Notes: a model not told the origin generated them from the letters alone. Shown: positions 31,637-54,187, counted from the stretch's first letter. The stretch: DNA of 64,000 nt from JADJXM01 sp937967285 (GCA_050249535.1 JBFWQI010000001.1:290609-354608), one strand, 5' to 3'. Numbers and translations: made by a program.

Positions 31637-32312
31637 TCTTTCTGCTTTCCGCTCTCTTTTCCGACAACATGAGCCGGTTCAAAGCCCGGCGCATGGCATG
31701 ACGGGCCCTGAAAGCCCGAATCTTGACCTTTGCTTCCGACCATCCGAGCATGGCCGAAATCTCCCGAACCGAATTGTCGTCGCCGTGCAGCAGGATAAGT
31801 ATCACCCTGTCCTCGGGCTGAAGCTGATCCAGCAGCTTGCCGGCGATCTCGCTCGCGCGCTCCCGCTCCATCTGATCCAGGTGTATCTCGAACGCAGGCT
31901 TGGCCAGCTTGTTCTCGATCCATGATCCCTCGTCCTCGGTCAGTTCCGTGATCAGCGATTCGTTACGCTTCCTGCGTCGTCGCAACTCGTCATAACAGTT
32001 GTTGACCGCAATCCTCGCCAGCCACTGCTCGAAAGACGCTCCGCGCCGGTAACTCGACAAGGAAAAGTAGACCTTGGCGAACGTCTCCTGGATGATGTCC
32101 TCAACCGTCTCAGGCGATCTGAAAAAATGGCGCGCAATGCTGAAGACTCGCCTCTGATGCCTCCTGACCAGTATCTCGAACGATTCCTCGCTCCCGCCCA
32201 GAACCTGCTCGATCAGCGTATCGTCCGCCAGGTCGACAGACCCCTTCGAAGCAGGGAAGTCGCTCGCCCCTTCATACGTCGCTCCGGCTGTCTGTGAATC
32301 GCTCAATGTCAT
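31626..32312 (-). CDS. ECF-family RNA polymerase sigma factor
   Basis: A 228-residue ECF sigma factor. Region 2 is clear (SFEILVRRHQRRVFSIARHFFRSPETVEDIIQETFAKVYFSL), as is region 4 with its helix-turn-helix (LQPEDRVILILLHGDDNSVREISAMLGWSEAKVKIRAFRARHAMRRAL). It leads an operon with its anti-sigma factor and a periplasmic helical protein, which suggests control by an envelope signal. A start some residues downstream cannot be excluded, because the first 25 residues are unlike the family. Confidence 0.93.
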   Translation of the reverse strand: MTLSDSQTAGATYEGASDFPASKGSVDLADDTLIEQVLGGSEESFEILVRRHQRRVFSIARHFFRSPETVEDIIQETFAKVYFSLSSYRRGASFEQWLARIAVNNCYDELRRRRKRNESLITELTEDEGSWIENKLAKPAFEIHLDQMERERASEIAGKLLDQLQPEDRVILILLHGDDNSVREISAMLGWSEAKVKIRAFRARHAMRRALNRLMLSEKRAESRKNEL

Positions 32313-32390
32313 CGCCCGGATCCCGATCGTTGCCGTTTCGCTTCCGAAACATTATCTTGCCTCTGAAATGCAAGTTGTGTTATTGTTAAG

Positions 32391-32445
32391 CAGTATAAAA
32401 TAGAAAGTATAAAGTAGAAAGTAATTTATACTTTCCGGCAGAATT
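32391..32445. repeat. AAAGTAG heptad array (short)
   Basis: AGTATAAAATAGAAAG..., about four degenerate heptads, then a short inverted ATACTTTCC. It lies in the divergent gap between the ECF operon and the XRE gene. See the other heptad arrays at 33468, 41031, 42474, 43868, 54131 and 63734. Confidence 0.6.
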
Positions 32446-32504
32446 GCGGTTAGAAGACTCTAAATTATAGATAAGAAAAGACTTAATCACATCAATGGGC
32501 AAAT

Positions 32505-32897
32505 ATGGAGAATCTGACAGAACAGAAAATGGAAGCAGTGGTCGATGTGGAGGAGCTGGGCAGGTACATCAAGCGGAAGCGTGAGACCGAGCGCCTGTCG
32601 CTGAGGGCGGTCGCCCGGCTGACAGACGTCAGCGCCTCGACATTATCGCGGATCGAGAACGGGACCGGAGTGCCGGACACGCCGACTCTGGCGCGCATCG
32701 CGCGCTGGGCGAAGTTTCCGCTCGAACGGTTCATGGCAGGCCGAGCGGCCGTCGAGCCCCCCGTGGTCTATCATCCAATGGAATCGACGCCCGATATCGT
32801 CGAGGCGCACCTGCGGGCCGACAAGAACCTGACGCCTGAGACCGCCAATGCGCTGGCCGAACTCTTCCGCGTCGCCTATAACCAGTTTAAAAAGTAG
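32505..32897 (+). CDS. XRE-family transcriptional regulator
   Basis: A 130-residue regulator with an N-terminal HTH: LGRYIKRKRETERLSLRAVARLTDVSASTLSRIENGTGVPDTPTLARIARWAKFPLERFM. The C-terminal half is helical (PDIVEAHLRADKNLTPETANALAELFRVAYNQF). It ends three bases before an ImmA/IrrE-family gene. Such pairs usually consist of a repressor and the peptidase that cleaves it in response to stress; here this is inferred from synteny. Confidence 0.88.
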   Translation: MENLTEQKMEAVVDVEELGRYIKRKRETERLSLRAVARLTDVSASTLSRIENGTGVPDTPTLARIARWAKFPLERFMAGRAAVEPPVVYHPMESTPDIVEAHLRADKNLTPETANALAELFRVAYNQFKK

Positions 32898-32900
32898 TAG

Positions 32901-33540
<640 letters not shown>

Positions 33541-33610
33541 GATCCGCACATAAGATCTATTATCAGACGCACCAGGTGTGGTGACCCGGGTTGGTCGAGG
33601 CCTTCTTCCC

Positions 33611-35167
33611 CTACTTTTTCGGTGATTTGGCTGGGAACCATCTCCACACGTCACGATATCGGTAAGCCATAAAAATTCCCATGACGGTCATACCGACGAC
33701 GTGTGCATACAACGGATAGGTCAACGTCAATGTATAGTTATTCGCCGCCTCGACGTCGACGAACTGCCCGATAACATGGATGTACAGCAGCAGGCCGAGT
33801 CCGACCAGGCCCAGGCTGAAGACCATGAATGAGGCCAGCCTGCCGCTGCGCCTGGTGAGTGCGCGCAGCATGAGCAGAAGCAAGACACCCAACAAAGGCA
33901 ACGAGATCGCAGTGGCGGTCAATCCCGCTATGAATCCCTTGCGATTCTTGAGCCCGCTGTCAACGATGCTGCCCAGCGTGAAGATTCCGAGCAGCAGCAG
34001 GAAGTAGTACATGCTCATAATGATGGGCGGCATAACCAAACGGTTTCCCGCCGGGCGCACGCCCAGGGCCGCCAGCAACCTGTCCGGATGCGGCAGGAGC
34101 CTGGCCATGGCGTCCAGATTCCTCACCCCGCCTCGAAAGTCTATCCTTTGGATCTTCGATAATTTCTCGGCAGGCTGGCAGGTCTGCAGCATGACCGGAT
34201 AGACTACTTGTCGTTCGGGGTTGGCTTCGGTGTCCTGCTTGTATCCGGAGAGCAAAACGAAGACCGCTTTTGCAGTCTCGATCTCCATGGCGCGCGGATG
34301 ACCGAGTTCCTGAAACTTCCGTACCATTTCATCCGCCACACGTCGATCCTGCGGGGCATGATCGATGAAGAAGGCGACCGGCAGGGGCGCCTCTTCCCCC
34401 GGATGATATGGATTTGCGAATTTCGTCAGGCAGGCCTGCGGCTTGCCCCAGCGCTGCATTCCCCGCGATCTCAGGACCAGAGCCAGAGTCGGCGCCGCCA
34501 ACAACGAAAGCAGAAATAAGCCGACCAACAGCCAATCGTCGGGCAAGCGGGTGATGATGGTCAAGGCGAGCGAGATGGGCAGGAGCCAGAGCGCTGCCTG
34601 CACCTGCGTGATGTTGTAGTCCCGCTTGAATATTCGATACGGCAGTGTCAGCAGAAAGAAAGGCACGAAGATCGTCCACCACGCAGGCAGCGAGAGGAGT
34701 GCTGTCAAAACGCTCAGCCAGAAAGCCCGCCAGACGATCGAGGGAACCCTGAATCCCGTCTCGGGCACGGGGTGCTCTTCCTCCTCGCGCGCCTTCACCT
34801 GGCGAACCAGTTCCACCATGGCGTCATCGTACTTGCCTCGGAAATCGACCCATTCGTACTTCTCGAGCACCTCGGGCAGTTCGACCGCCTCGAAGATCAG
34901 CAGGATGATCCTCTTCCCTTCCATCTCGACCACGCGCTGCCACTCGAATTCGACGTACTTCGAGGCCATCGAGGACTTCGAGACCACCAGCAGGATGACA
35001 TCTGACCGGTCGACGCCTTGTTCGATCTGCCTGGCCCACGGGGTGCCCGGCACCAGGCTCCGATAATCGAGCCAGATCTCGAAACCCTCCTTCTCTAGCT
35101 GATGCGCAAGCTCATCGACAAATCCGACCTCCTGCCGCGAATAGCTGATGAATACGTTGTTCTTCAC
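33611..35167 (-). CDS. TIR-domain multispanning membrane protein
   Basis: A 518-residue protein. Residues 1-135 are a TIR domain (NNVFISYSRQEVGFVDELAHQLEKEGFEIWLDYRSLVPG...DVILLVVSKSSMASKYVEFEW); Glu73 or Glu75 is a candidate catalytic Glu. Four or more membrane helices span about 150-260. Residues about 265-375 look like a second, degenerate TIR domain (VAFFIDHAPQDRRVADEMVRKFQELGH...AKAVFVLLSGYKQD...RIDFRGG). Four or five further helices end the protein. TIR domains either scaffold signals or hydrolyse NAD; a membrane sandwich of this kind is uncommon. It is not in an obvious operon. Confidence 0.85.
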   Translation of the reverse strand: MKNNVFISYSRQEVGFVDELAHQLEKEGFEIWLDYRSLVPGTPWARQIEQGVDRSDVILLVVSKSSMASKYVEFEWQRVVEMEGKRIILLIFEAVELPEVLEKYEWVDFRGKYDDAMVELVRQVKAREEEEHPVPETGFRVPSIVWRAFWLSVLTALLSLPAWWTIFVPFFLLTLPYRIFKRDYNITQVQAALWLLPISLALTIITRLPDDWLLVGLFLLSLLAAPTLALVLRSRGMQRWGKPQACLTKFANPYHPGEEAPLPVAFFIDHAPQDRRVADEMVRKFQELGHPRAMEIETAKAVFVLLSGYKQDTEANPERQVVYPVMLQTCQPAEKLSKIQRIDFRGGVRNLDAMARLLPHPDRLLAALGVRPAGNRLVMPPIIMSMYYFLLLLGIFTLGSIVDSGLKNRKGFIAGLTATAISLPLLGVLLLLMLRALTRRSGRLASFMVFSLGLVGLGLLLYIHVIGQFVDVEAANNYTLTLTYPLYAHVVGMTVMGIFMAYRYRDVWRWFPAKSPKK

Positions 35168-35424
35168 ATAGCCTCCTGATTCTCAACGCCAGGGACGCCT
35201 GTTACTGCCAGCAACGCGGAGTTGACCATCGACCGATGTGCTGTGAGCCGATGGTCACGGGAGTGAAGAGGATATGCCCGACGACAGCCGCGACTGAAGA
35301 CAGGCTCGCCGGCACAGTGCGAAGCGTTTCGATCAGGTCAGCCTCGCCGTTGTGGCCGAAATCGGATTGTTCGTCTGACCGGATTGTGTGGTCCTGACAT
35401 CCGGCATTATACTATATCTTCATT

Positions 35425-37842
<2,418 letters not shown>

Positions 37843-37849
37843 AAATCAC

Positions 37850-39439
37850 ATGATCAGAAGAAAACTGCTCTTAACTAAATCTCTTATATTGCTATGCTTA
37901 TTCACCACGACCATGAGACTTCCGGGAATTCAACCGACCGTTACGGCGGAGGTTTTGCATAGCGCAGACGAAAAAACTGATGCGCTTCTGGCCACGCGCT
38001 GGCTGTGGAAGAGCTATATGTCCGCGGATCAGACCACTGTAAATATCGAAAACCCGGACAGGTATATTCTTCAATTCAATGCTGACGGTTCGCTCAATAT
38101 AACTGCCGACTGCAACCGCGTCATCGCCGGCTATAAGTTCACTGTCCCGAATATCTCGATCACACCGGGGCCGGCCACGCTTGCGGCCTGCCCGCCCGGT
38201 TCGAAGGGCGATCTGTTTGTCGACCTGCTGGGCCGGGCTGACCAGATCTTCGTCCGGGGAATGATGCTGATCGTTATACTGAAGGACAAAGGGACGCTCA
38301 CGTTCAGCGCGCCGACGCTGGTCGATCGATGCGGTAAGAATGCGGTCTCGATCAATGCCCTCGACAACGGGCTCGATCCGGCGACGACAGATCAGCTCGA
38401 CAAGGTACTGGTCGGCTTCGTCGAGAGTGGAACACGGCCCGCGCCCGGCGCCTCGCTGCTGGTGATCACTCCCGCCGGCCGGTATTTCAAATCCGTCGGC
38501 GTGGCGGATATCTCGACCTGTGAGCCGTTGAAGGCCGATTCGAACTATCAGATCGGCAGCAATACAAAGATGATGACTTCGTCAATCATCTATCAGTTGC
38601 AGGAGAGCGGAAGGCTGCGAACCTCGGACCGGCTCAGCCGATGGCTGCCGGACCTGGCCGCCAGACTGCCGGGCGGAAATGAGATCACGATTGAGATGCT
38701 GCTGACTCACACCAGCGGCCTGTCCGATTATTTCGAGATCGAGACTGAAGGAGGCAAGATCTCATCCGGCACGCAAAACCGCAAGATGCTGACCCGGGCA
38801 TTCACTCCGTTCGAGCTTGTCGAACTTGTTGCCGCTGACGGCAAGCAGCTCTTCAAGCCCGGCGAAAAGGGCAAATGGGCATACAGCAACACCGGCTACA
38901 TCCTGCTCGGTCTGATTATCGAAAAGGCGACCGGCAGGTCTTACGAGGAGAACCTGCGCGAGCGGATATTCAAGCCGCTGGGGTTGAAGACGGCCTATCT
39001 TCAAAGGGGAGGTCCGGTGGCCGGTTCCCTGCCGCAGTCATATTACATGCCGCCATTCACGTTCAGCACCCGTGACTGGAACGCCAGTCAGGGCTGGTCG
39101 GCCGGCGCCGTGGTCATGACTTCCACTGATTTCTCTGTTTTTCTCAAGGCGCTGTTCACGGGAAAGCTTTTCAGGAGCAAGCGGACTCTGGATCTCATGC
39201 TTGGGATACCGGCCGCCGGCATCGGCGTCCTCGGCGTAGGTACGAAGTACGGCCATGGAATGCTCGAGAACAAGGGAGTCCTCGGGCACGGCGGTGAGAC
39301 GCTCGGCTTTCAGAGCGACGGCGGTTACATCCCGGGCAAGGATGTGACGATCGTCATGTGGGCGAACAGCGCACAGAATAATGTCAATCGTCTGACGGTC
39401 CCGATCATTGCCGGCATTGTGACCGGCGAGCGTAAATGA
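37850..39439 (+). CDS. META-domain serine beta-lactamase-like hydrolase
   Basis: A 529-residue exported protein. After a signal peptide, residues about 45-155 resemble a META/heat-shock-HslJ-type domain (TRWLWKSYMSADQTTVNIENPDRYILQFNADGSLNITADCNRV). From about 185 it is a class C beta-lactamase/penicillin-binding fold hydrolase: nucleophile SNTKMM (SxxK), YSNTGYI (Y-x-N) and the late HGGETLGF. Such proteins are esterases or D-aminopeptidases rather than resistance enzymes, so no resistance is claimed. It probably shares a transcript with the LptFG gene. Confidence 0.88.
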   Translation: MIRRKLLLTKSLILLCLFTTTMRLPGIQPTVTAEVLHSADEKTDALLATRWLWKSYMSADQTTVNIENPDRYILQFNADGSLNITADCNRVIAGYKFTVPNISITPGPATLAACPPGSKGDLFVDLLGRADQIFVRGMMLIVILKDKGTLTFSAPTLVDRCGKNAVSINALDNGLDPATTDQLDKVLVGFVESGTRPAPGASLLVITPAGRYFKSVGVADISTCEPLKADSNYQIGSNTKMMTSSIIYQLQESGRLRTSDRLSRWLPDLAARLPGGNEITIEMLLTHTSGLSDYFEIETEGGKISSGTQNRKMLTRAFTPFELVELVAADGKQLFKPGEKGKWAYSNTGYILLGLIIEKATGRSYEENLRERIFKPLGLKTAYLQRGGPVAGSLPQSYYMPPFTFSTRDWNASQGWSAGAVVMTSTDFSVFLKALFTGKLFRSKRTLDLMLGIPAAGIGVLGVGTKYGHGMLENKGVLGHGGETLGFQSDGGYIPGKDVTIVMWANSAQNNVNRLTVPIIAGIVTGERK

Positions 39440-39452
39440 CTGCGCGCGGATC

Positions 39453-41009
39453 TCATCTGGTCAAAAGTCTCTCGCACCGCAGGTCGGCGTTGAACTTGTA
39501 AATCCTGAATTCGCCGTTCGAAAAGACTTCCTTCATTCGCTCGCGGTTACGGCGGACGAACTCCTCCAGCCCGGCATCGTAAGCCGGATTGAGCCCCGGA
39601 GGCCCGGAAACGAGATAACCGGCGCAGATATCGGTGATATATCTCAGGATCTCCCGGTCGTTACCGGAAAACCTGACCGGTGAAGCCGATCTGCCCGCGA
39701 ATAAGGCCAGGGCTCTCGACTTGCTGAAAATGACCGCCTCATCCTTCCCGGTCTCGGTTCTGATGTAGCTGAACATCTCCTGAGCAGGCTTTGTACCGAC
39801 GCCCGAGGTCATCGGACCGAACGGCAGAGTGCTGTATCTTAACAGGTAGACAGCGCCGATCAGCAGGATGGCAAGGTATAACGGCCGCGGCTCAAGTTGT
39901 AATCTGACAGACAATTCCCTCAGACCGTAGAGAGCATAAAACAGATATAGCGGCACTACCGGAAAGAGATAACGCCCTCCCCCTGCCGCCGGCACAATCA
40001 TGATTGCGGTCAGATATACCGGCAGATAGATCTCAAGAACAGTCAACCTCTCCCGCAGTTTCAACAGATATCCGGCGCCGGCCAGAGGCGTGACGATCAG
40101 GAAGAGCGCGATTCTGCCCGGCCTGCTGTATCCGTTCTCCCACAGATCGGAGATGGCCCTGCCGTACTCAATGAAATTTGATTTGAGAATCATCAGCCAG
40201 GCAGAGAGTGATTCAGTCCAGCCGCCATGACTTGTGAACCCGACGGCCGGAATATAGCTCGCGTCGCTGTGGAAGATCAGATTCTGAATCAGCACCAGTA
40301 TGCCGGTTGCCAGCGTCGTCCTGATTGTAAACGCAGAGACCTTTCTGAGCCTCAGCAGGTCGTACAGAATCAGGCATGGAACGATCAGAATTCCGACACT
40401 TCTGATGCCGTAACTGAGGTAGATCATCAGGCTGATCAGCAGAACGTCCGCGATTCCGGCTGTCCTCGCTTCCCGGTCCTCATAATTCCGACGCACAAGA
40501 TAGAAGGTGATATATAGAAACGGTAAAAAAGGGAGATCCGAATTGACGCCGTCCTTGAAATCCCAGAAATAGGGGTTGAATCCGATTGCGCCGATCAGTA
40601 AAAGGATGTACGGGGTTGGCAGCCGGTCCCGGAACGTCAGCCATGCCGCATACAGGAAGATCAGAAACAACAGAATAACCTCGACCTTCATCGCGGTCAT
40701 GTTCAGTCCGAGGATCCGGTATATGGGAGTCAACAGGAGCGGAAATACCGGCGGGTATGTCGGCGGGCCGGTCAGCGGATATGAAAGATTGAAAAGATAC
40801 CCGGTTTGATCGTATGCGCGGCCCTCAGCGATATTAATCGCATGAAGGATGTAAAGACTGAAATCGTCGCCCCAGGGATGTCCGCTCCTGATCGTCGAGA
40901 GATAGAATACTCCTACGGCCAGTATGATCAGACAGATACCGAATTTGAGCCCTTTGGAACCAGCGTACACGACCTCTTTGCCCGGATTTCGGGCTGCAGA
41001 ATAATGCAT
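39453..41009 (-). CDS. Membrane glycosyltransferase-like protein (ArnT/PMT fold)
   Basis: A 519-residue multispanning protein with the layout of GT39/ArnT-type transferases: the first luminal loop after the first helix carries GHPWGDDFSLYILHAINIAEG with Asp-Asp, the usual metal/lipid-phosphosugar site, followed by about ten membrane helices. It would move a sugar from a polyprenyl phosphate carrier to a periplasmic acceptor. The frame is open to 41099, but those first 30 residues (FYFLPYTFYFLL) translate a heptad repeat, so the ATG at 41009 is chosen. Substrate unknown. Confidence 0.8.
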   Translation of the reverse strand: MHYSAARNPGKEVVYAGSKGLKFGICLIILAVGVFYLSTIRSGHPWGDDFSLYILHAINIAEGRAYDQTGYLFNLSYPLTGPPTYPPVFPLLLTPIYRILGLNMTAMKVEVILLFLIFLYAAWLTFRDRLPTPYILLLIGAIGFNPYFWDFKDGVNSDLPFLPFLYITFYLVRRNYEDREARTAGIADVLLISLMIYLSYGIRSVGILIVPCLILYDLLRLRKVSAFTIRTTLATGILVLIQNLIFHSDASYIPAVGFTSHGGWTESLSAWLMILKSNFIEYGRAISDLWENGYSRPGRIALFLIVTPLAGAGYLLKLRERLTVLEIYLPVYLTAIMIVPAAGGGRYLFPVVPLYLFYALYGLRELSVRLQLEPRPLYLAILLIGAVYLLRYSTLPFGPMTSGVGTKPAQEMFSYIRTETGKDEAVIFSKSRALALFAGRSASPVRFSGNDREILRYITDICAGYLVSGPPGLNPAYDAGLEEFVRRNRERMKEVFSNGEFRIYKFNADLRCERLLTR

Positions 41010-41030
41010 TGGTCTCGTTTCTGATTTGGG

Positions 41031-41182
<152 letters not shown>

Positions 41183-41185
41183 GAT

Positions 41186-42457
<1,272 letters not shown>

Positions 42458-42466
42458 TTTCCCTCC

Positions 42467-43737
<1,271 letters not shown>

Positions 43738-43837
43738 AAGTTGTATCAGTCTAAAATTGCAGTCCTGCGAACGGGGGCGCCGGGCGATCCCGTCTGAAAA
43801 GCAGATTGAGCGGTGATGACATCCATTAAAGTCGCAA

Positions 43838-43867
43838 AGAATCTCATTTATCGGGGTGAAGTGTCAA
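43838..43867 (-). promoter_or_regulatory. Possible sigma-70 promoter of metK
   Basis: A perfect TTGACA is at 43862-43867 on the minus strand. A weak -10 hexamer (AGATTC or GATTCT) follows after 17-18 bases, about 110 bases before the metK start. The -10 match is poor, so support is modest. Confidence 0.3.
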
Positions 43868-45965
<2,098 letters not shown>

Positions 45966-45968
45966 TGC

Positions 45969-45997
45969 GGAGTGCGGCGCCCGCGGGCGCCGCTTTT
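45969..45997 (+). terminator. GC palindrome plus T-run after acs
   Basis: GGAGTGCGGCGCCC...GGGCGCCGC followed by TTTT, 3 bases past the acs stop. It matches an intrinsic terminator and belongs to the dispersed GGAGTGCGG palindrome family. Confidence 0.7.
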
Positions 45998-46019
45998 CTA
46001 AAACTCAGCCATGACCCTG

Positions 46020-46250
46020 ATGTCGGGACACTTATCAAAATGGCCCGGAGGGCCAACCGAAAATAGCCCCGCGATTTATCGCGGGGATTAAGTGAGCGTT
46101 CTGTGTAAGTCCCGGAGGGACGGTTGAATATTTACCTGTAGCCATTTCAGCCGTCCCTCCGGGACTCGATTAAAAATTCGATTTTTCCCGGCGATAAATC
46201 GCCCGGGCTATTACCGTCCCTGCCGGGACGAAAAAGTGTCCTGAAATCAG
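46020..46250. repeat. GTCCCGGAGGGAC-type palindromic repeats
   Basis: Several nested palindromes: CCCCGCGATTTATCGCGGGG, GTCCCGGAGGGAC (inverted later as GTCCCTCCGGGAC) and a terminal GGCGATAAATCGCC. The whole stretch is a large inverted element between acs and the STAND gene. No coding frame of interest. Confidence 0.75.
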
Positions 46251-46253
46251 GCC

Positions 46254-48844
46254 ATGACCCGAAAATCAGCCATAAAATCGATCTCGATCGCGCTCGGCTG
46301 CGCCGGCGGCGCCATAGCCTTTCCCGCCCTCGCGCCATACCTCGCCGCTTCCGGAGCCGGCCAGTTGCTCGCCGGCCTGCTCGCAGATGAAAACCTGCGG
46401 AAAAAGCTGGCAGAGGTAGTCCCGAATACGATCTCAGGCATCCTGACCAATCTGGCATCCGACAAATTCCCCGAGATTGCCGGCTCGCTGACTCCCGACA
46501 ACAATCATGACCTCGAAAAAGCGCTCGCCGAGGCATTCTCCAGAGCGCTCGACGATATCAACCGTAGCGCCGCAACGCACCAGCCGGAATCAGAAAGGCA
46601 GGATCTGCAATCCGAGATCAACCGTTGCCTTCCCTACTGGCAGGATCGTATTAAGCGCGGTGTCAGGAGTCCCGGATCACTGTTCCCTGCAGCTATCTCA
46701 GCCGAGAACTTCATCCTGGCATCAGGCGATCTCGAACAGACTGAAGAATTATTGAGAGATGACGTGGTCGCGACGCTGCAGCGATGGCTGCGGGAGGAGG
46801 AAGAACACAAGGGGCATTCGGGATCGACGGGAGAGTTCTTCAATCCGCTTCTGCCTCTGATCCGCGAACGCATGCCCGGCCTGATCGGCAAGCATCTCAA
46901 CCAGATCGTCAAGGAGGATGATTACAAAAATTCATGGATCGCCTTTCAGCGGGCTTATCTGCAATCGAGCCGGGCGTTGTTGAAGCAGATCGGGAAACAG
47001 AACGCCGAACTGGCCGTGGCGGTGAATGCCCTGTCCGAGAGGATCGATTCAATAACCGTCAACCAGCCGCTTCTGGAGAGGCTGGCGAGCGGACTGGCCC
47101 AACTTTTCAGCATGCTGGAAGAGGATGAGGCGAGCCGTGAGAGGCACCTGATTGTTATCACTGGCGAGATACGGGAATCGGAATCCAGGATAATCGACAA
47201 GATCGAGGAGTCAAAACTTGAGATTCTCAAAGCGATTCCCGGCAGGATCTCAGCCGGCCCGAACCTCCACCAGTTGCCGGCCGACACTTCAGAGTTCACC
47301 GGCCGCACAGACGAACTGGACGATCTGCTGAAACGGGTCAAAACTTCAGGCGTGACGATCACCGGTTTGAAAGGCATGGGCGGAATCGGCAAGACGTGGC
47401 TGGCCGTCAGACTGGCCCACGAACTTCAGAATGATTATCCCGAGGCGCAGATCTACCTGGACCTGCAAGGCGTTAGCCGGCCCGACGACAGGACAGGGCT
47501 TCGACGACAACCACTCTCGCCTGAAGACGTCATGTGGCACGTCATCCGGTCGTTCCATCCCGGCATTGAACGGCCGGAGTCATTCGAAGAACACCTGACG
47601 CTCTATCGCGAATGCCTGAACGGCAGGCGTGTACTGCTGGTCTACGACAATGCCCGCGATGAAGATCAGATCAGGCAGCTCCATCCGCCCTCATCCTGCC
47701 TGCTGATCGTCACCTCGCGGCAGAGTATCGACCTCCCCGGCATGTACCTCAAACAGATCGACCGCATGAAACCCGAGGAGTCGATAGAACTGATCGAAAG
47801 AATCGCCCCCGGTCGCTCGGGCGATATGGCCGGCGAGATCGCAACACTCTGCGGACACCTGCCGCTGGCGTTGAACGTGACGGCGAGCGTGCTCAAAAAA
47901 GAGAGAATGATGACGCCCGCCGACATAGTTGAACGGCTCAGAAAGCCTTCAGGGCGGTTGAGTTGGAAGAGCCTTCAGGAGGTCGAAACAGCCTTCAGCC
48001 TCAGTTATGACCTGCTCAGCGAGGACCATCAGCGCAAATGGCGCATGCTGGCCGTGTTTTCTGAGACTTTCGACAAATCCGCCGCCGCCGCGATATGGGA
48101 CGCCGATCCCGATCTCGCGGCCGAGAGTTGCTCGGAACTGGTCGATGGCTACAGCCTGGTCGATTTTGATGAAAAAAACGCCCGCATGCGACTGCACGAT
48201 CTGGCAAGAGATTTCGCAATCGACAGGATAACCGATGATGAACTGTCGCTTGCAAGATCGCGCCACTCCCGGCATTACCTGTCGGTCTTATCTCTGGCCG
48301 ACGATCAGTACAAGTCCGGCGGAGAAAATGTCATTTCAGGTTTGAATCTTTACGATGCTGAAACCCGCAATATCCTCGAAGGCCGCGACTGGGCCGTCGG
48401 CGGTACGGTCGAGGACTCCGATCGTGCGAGGCTGGTGATTGAATACTCCTATCACGGAATAAATATTATCTTACTCCGGCTTCATTCATCGACTCTGGTC
48501 GAATGGCACCAGGCTGCCGTCGATGCGGCTGTCAGGATTAATTCGAAATCCGACGAAGGAATTGCGCGAGGCAACCTGGGCCTGGCGTACGCCGCTTTGG
48601 GAGAGGTGAGGAAGGCGATCGAAAACTACGAGGCCGCGCTTGTGATCGCGCGCGAGATCGGGGACCGGCGCGGCGAAGGAAACAGGTTAGGCAACCTGGG
48701 CAATGCGTATCGAAATTTGGGAGAGGTGAGGAAGGCGATCGAAAACTACGAGTCATCACTGGCGATCTTCGAGTCGATCGAGAGCCCCAATGCCGGGATC
48801 GTCAGAAAGTGGCTGGATGAGATAAAGTCGAAAAAGGAGAATGA

Positions 48845-48848
<4 letters not shown>
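46254..48848 (+). CDS. STAND-type NTPase with TPR repeats (NB-ARC-like)
   Basis: An 864-residue NLR-like protein. An N-terminal Ala/Gly-rich hydrophobic segment (GCAGGAIAFPALAPYLAASGAG) begins an unrecognised effector region of about 350 residues with coiled-coil-like parts. The NB-ARC-like NTPase has P-loop GLKGMGGIGKTW (about 371-383), Walker B RRVLLVYDNARDE, sensor LIVTSRQS and GHLPLALNVTASVL, followed by a winged-helix part. Two near-identical TPRs end it (NLGLAYAALGEVRKAIENYE, NLGNAYRNLGEVRKAIENYE). STAND proteins act as ligand-triggered switches, several in antiphage defence; the role here is inferred. The start is not supported by a strong ribosome site. It overlaps the next gene by four bases. 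Confidence 0.85.
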
Positions 48849-49562
<714 letters not shown>

Positions 49563-49602
49563 CCCGGATTGACAAACCTCGCCATCTACCGTATAGTGCG
49601 TC

Positions 49603-49646
<44 letters not shown>

Positions 49647-49660
49647 ATCCCCGGTAAATC

Positions 49661-53697
<4,037 letters not shown>

Positions 53698-53703
53698 TGG
53701 AAT

Positions 53704-53730
53704 GGAGCGCCGACAGGATGTCGGCGCTCC
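53704..53730. terminator. Hairpin between smc and a convergent gene
   Basis: GGAGCGCCGACA (53704-53715), GGA loop, TGTCGGCGCTCC (53719-53730), then TTATTT. It is a perfect 12-bp stem and a likely shared terminator for smc and the opposing small gene. Confidence 0.8.
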
Positions 53731-54111
53731 TTATTTACACTTGACGATCTCGGGCTCCCTGCCTTTGACCAGGGTGAAACTCCCGATCAGCCTGTCATTG
53801 TCCCTTCGCCTGATCGTCAGCTTCATAATTTCTCCCCTGATCTGCCCGGCATAGAAAACCCTGATCCCTCTTCCGGATTCAGATTGGCGCACCGGCCCGC
53901 CGCGCTCCTCGACATAGGTTCCCGAAACCTTGAAGCGCCCGCGCGCGGACGGAACCAGCTTCTCATCCAGCTCACCGTGCGCGCAGTCGAACTCCAGCCG
54001 GCCGCCCTGAGCCGTCAGTTCTAGCCCGATATGCTCTCCACCCCACGTTGAAGCTGGCTGATTCGGATCGATTCCTGTCATCAAGGTTAAGATCAGGATG
54101 AGCGCGGCCAT
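53731..54111 (-). CDS. Secreted hypothetical protein
   Basis: A 126-residue protein. The N-terminus (MAALILILTLMTG) is a short signal. The rest is beta-rich, with GLELTAQGGRLEFDCAHGELDEKLVPSARGRFKVSGTYVEERGGP and the ending DNDRLIGSFTLVKGREPEIVKC. Two Cys could form a disulfide. It has no recognised family. GAGG stands just before the ATG. It converges on smc and shares a terminator. Confidence 0.7.
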   Translation of the reverse strand: MAALILILTLMTGIDPNQPASTWGGEHIGLELTAQGGRLEFDCAHGELDEKLVPSARGRFKVSGTYVEERGGPVRQSESGRGIRVFYAGQIRGEIMKLTIRRRDNDRLIGSFTLVKGREPEIVKCK

Positions 54112-54127
54112 TCAGACCTCGACAAGA

Positions 54128-54187
<60 letters not shown>

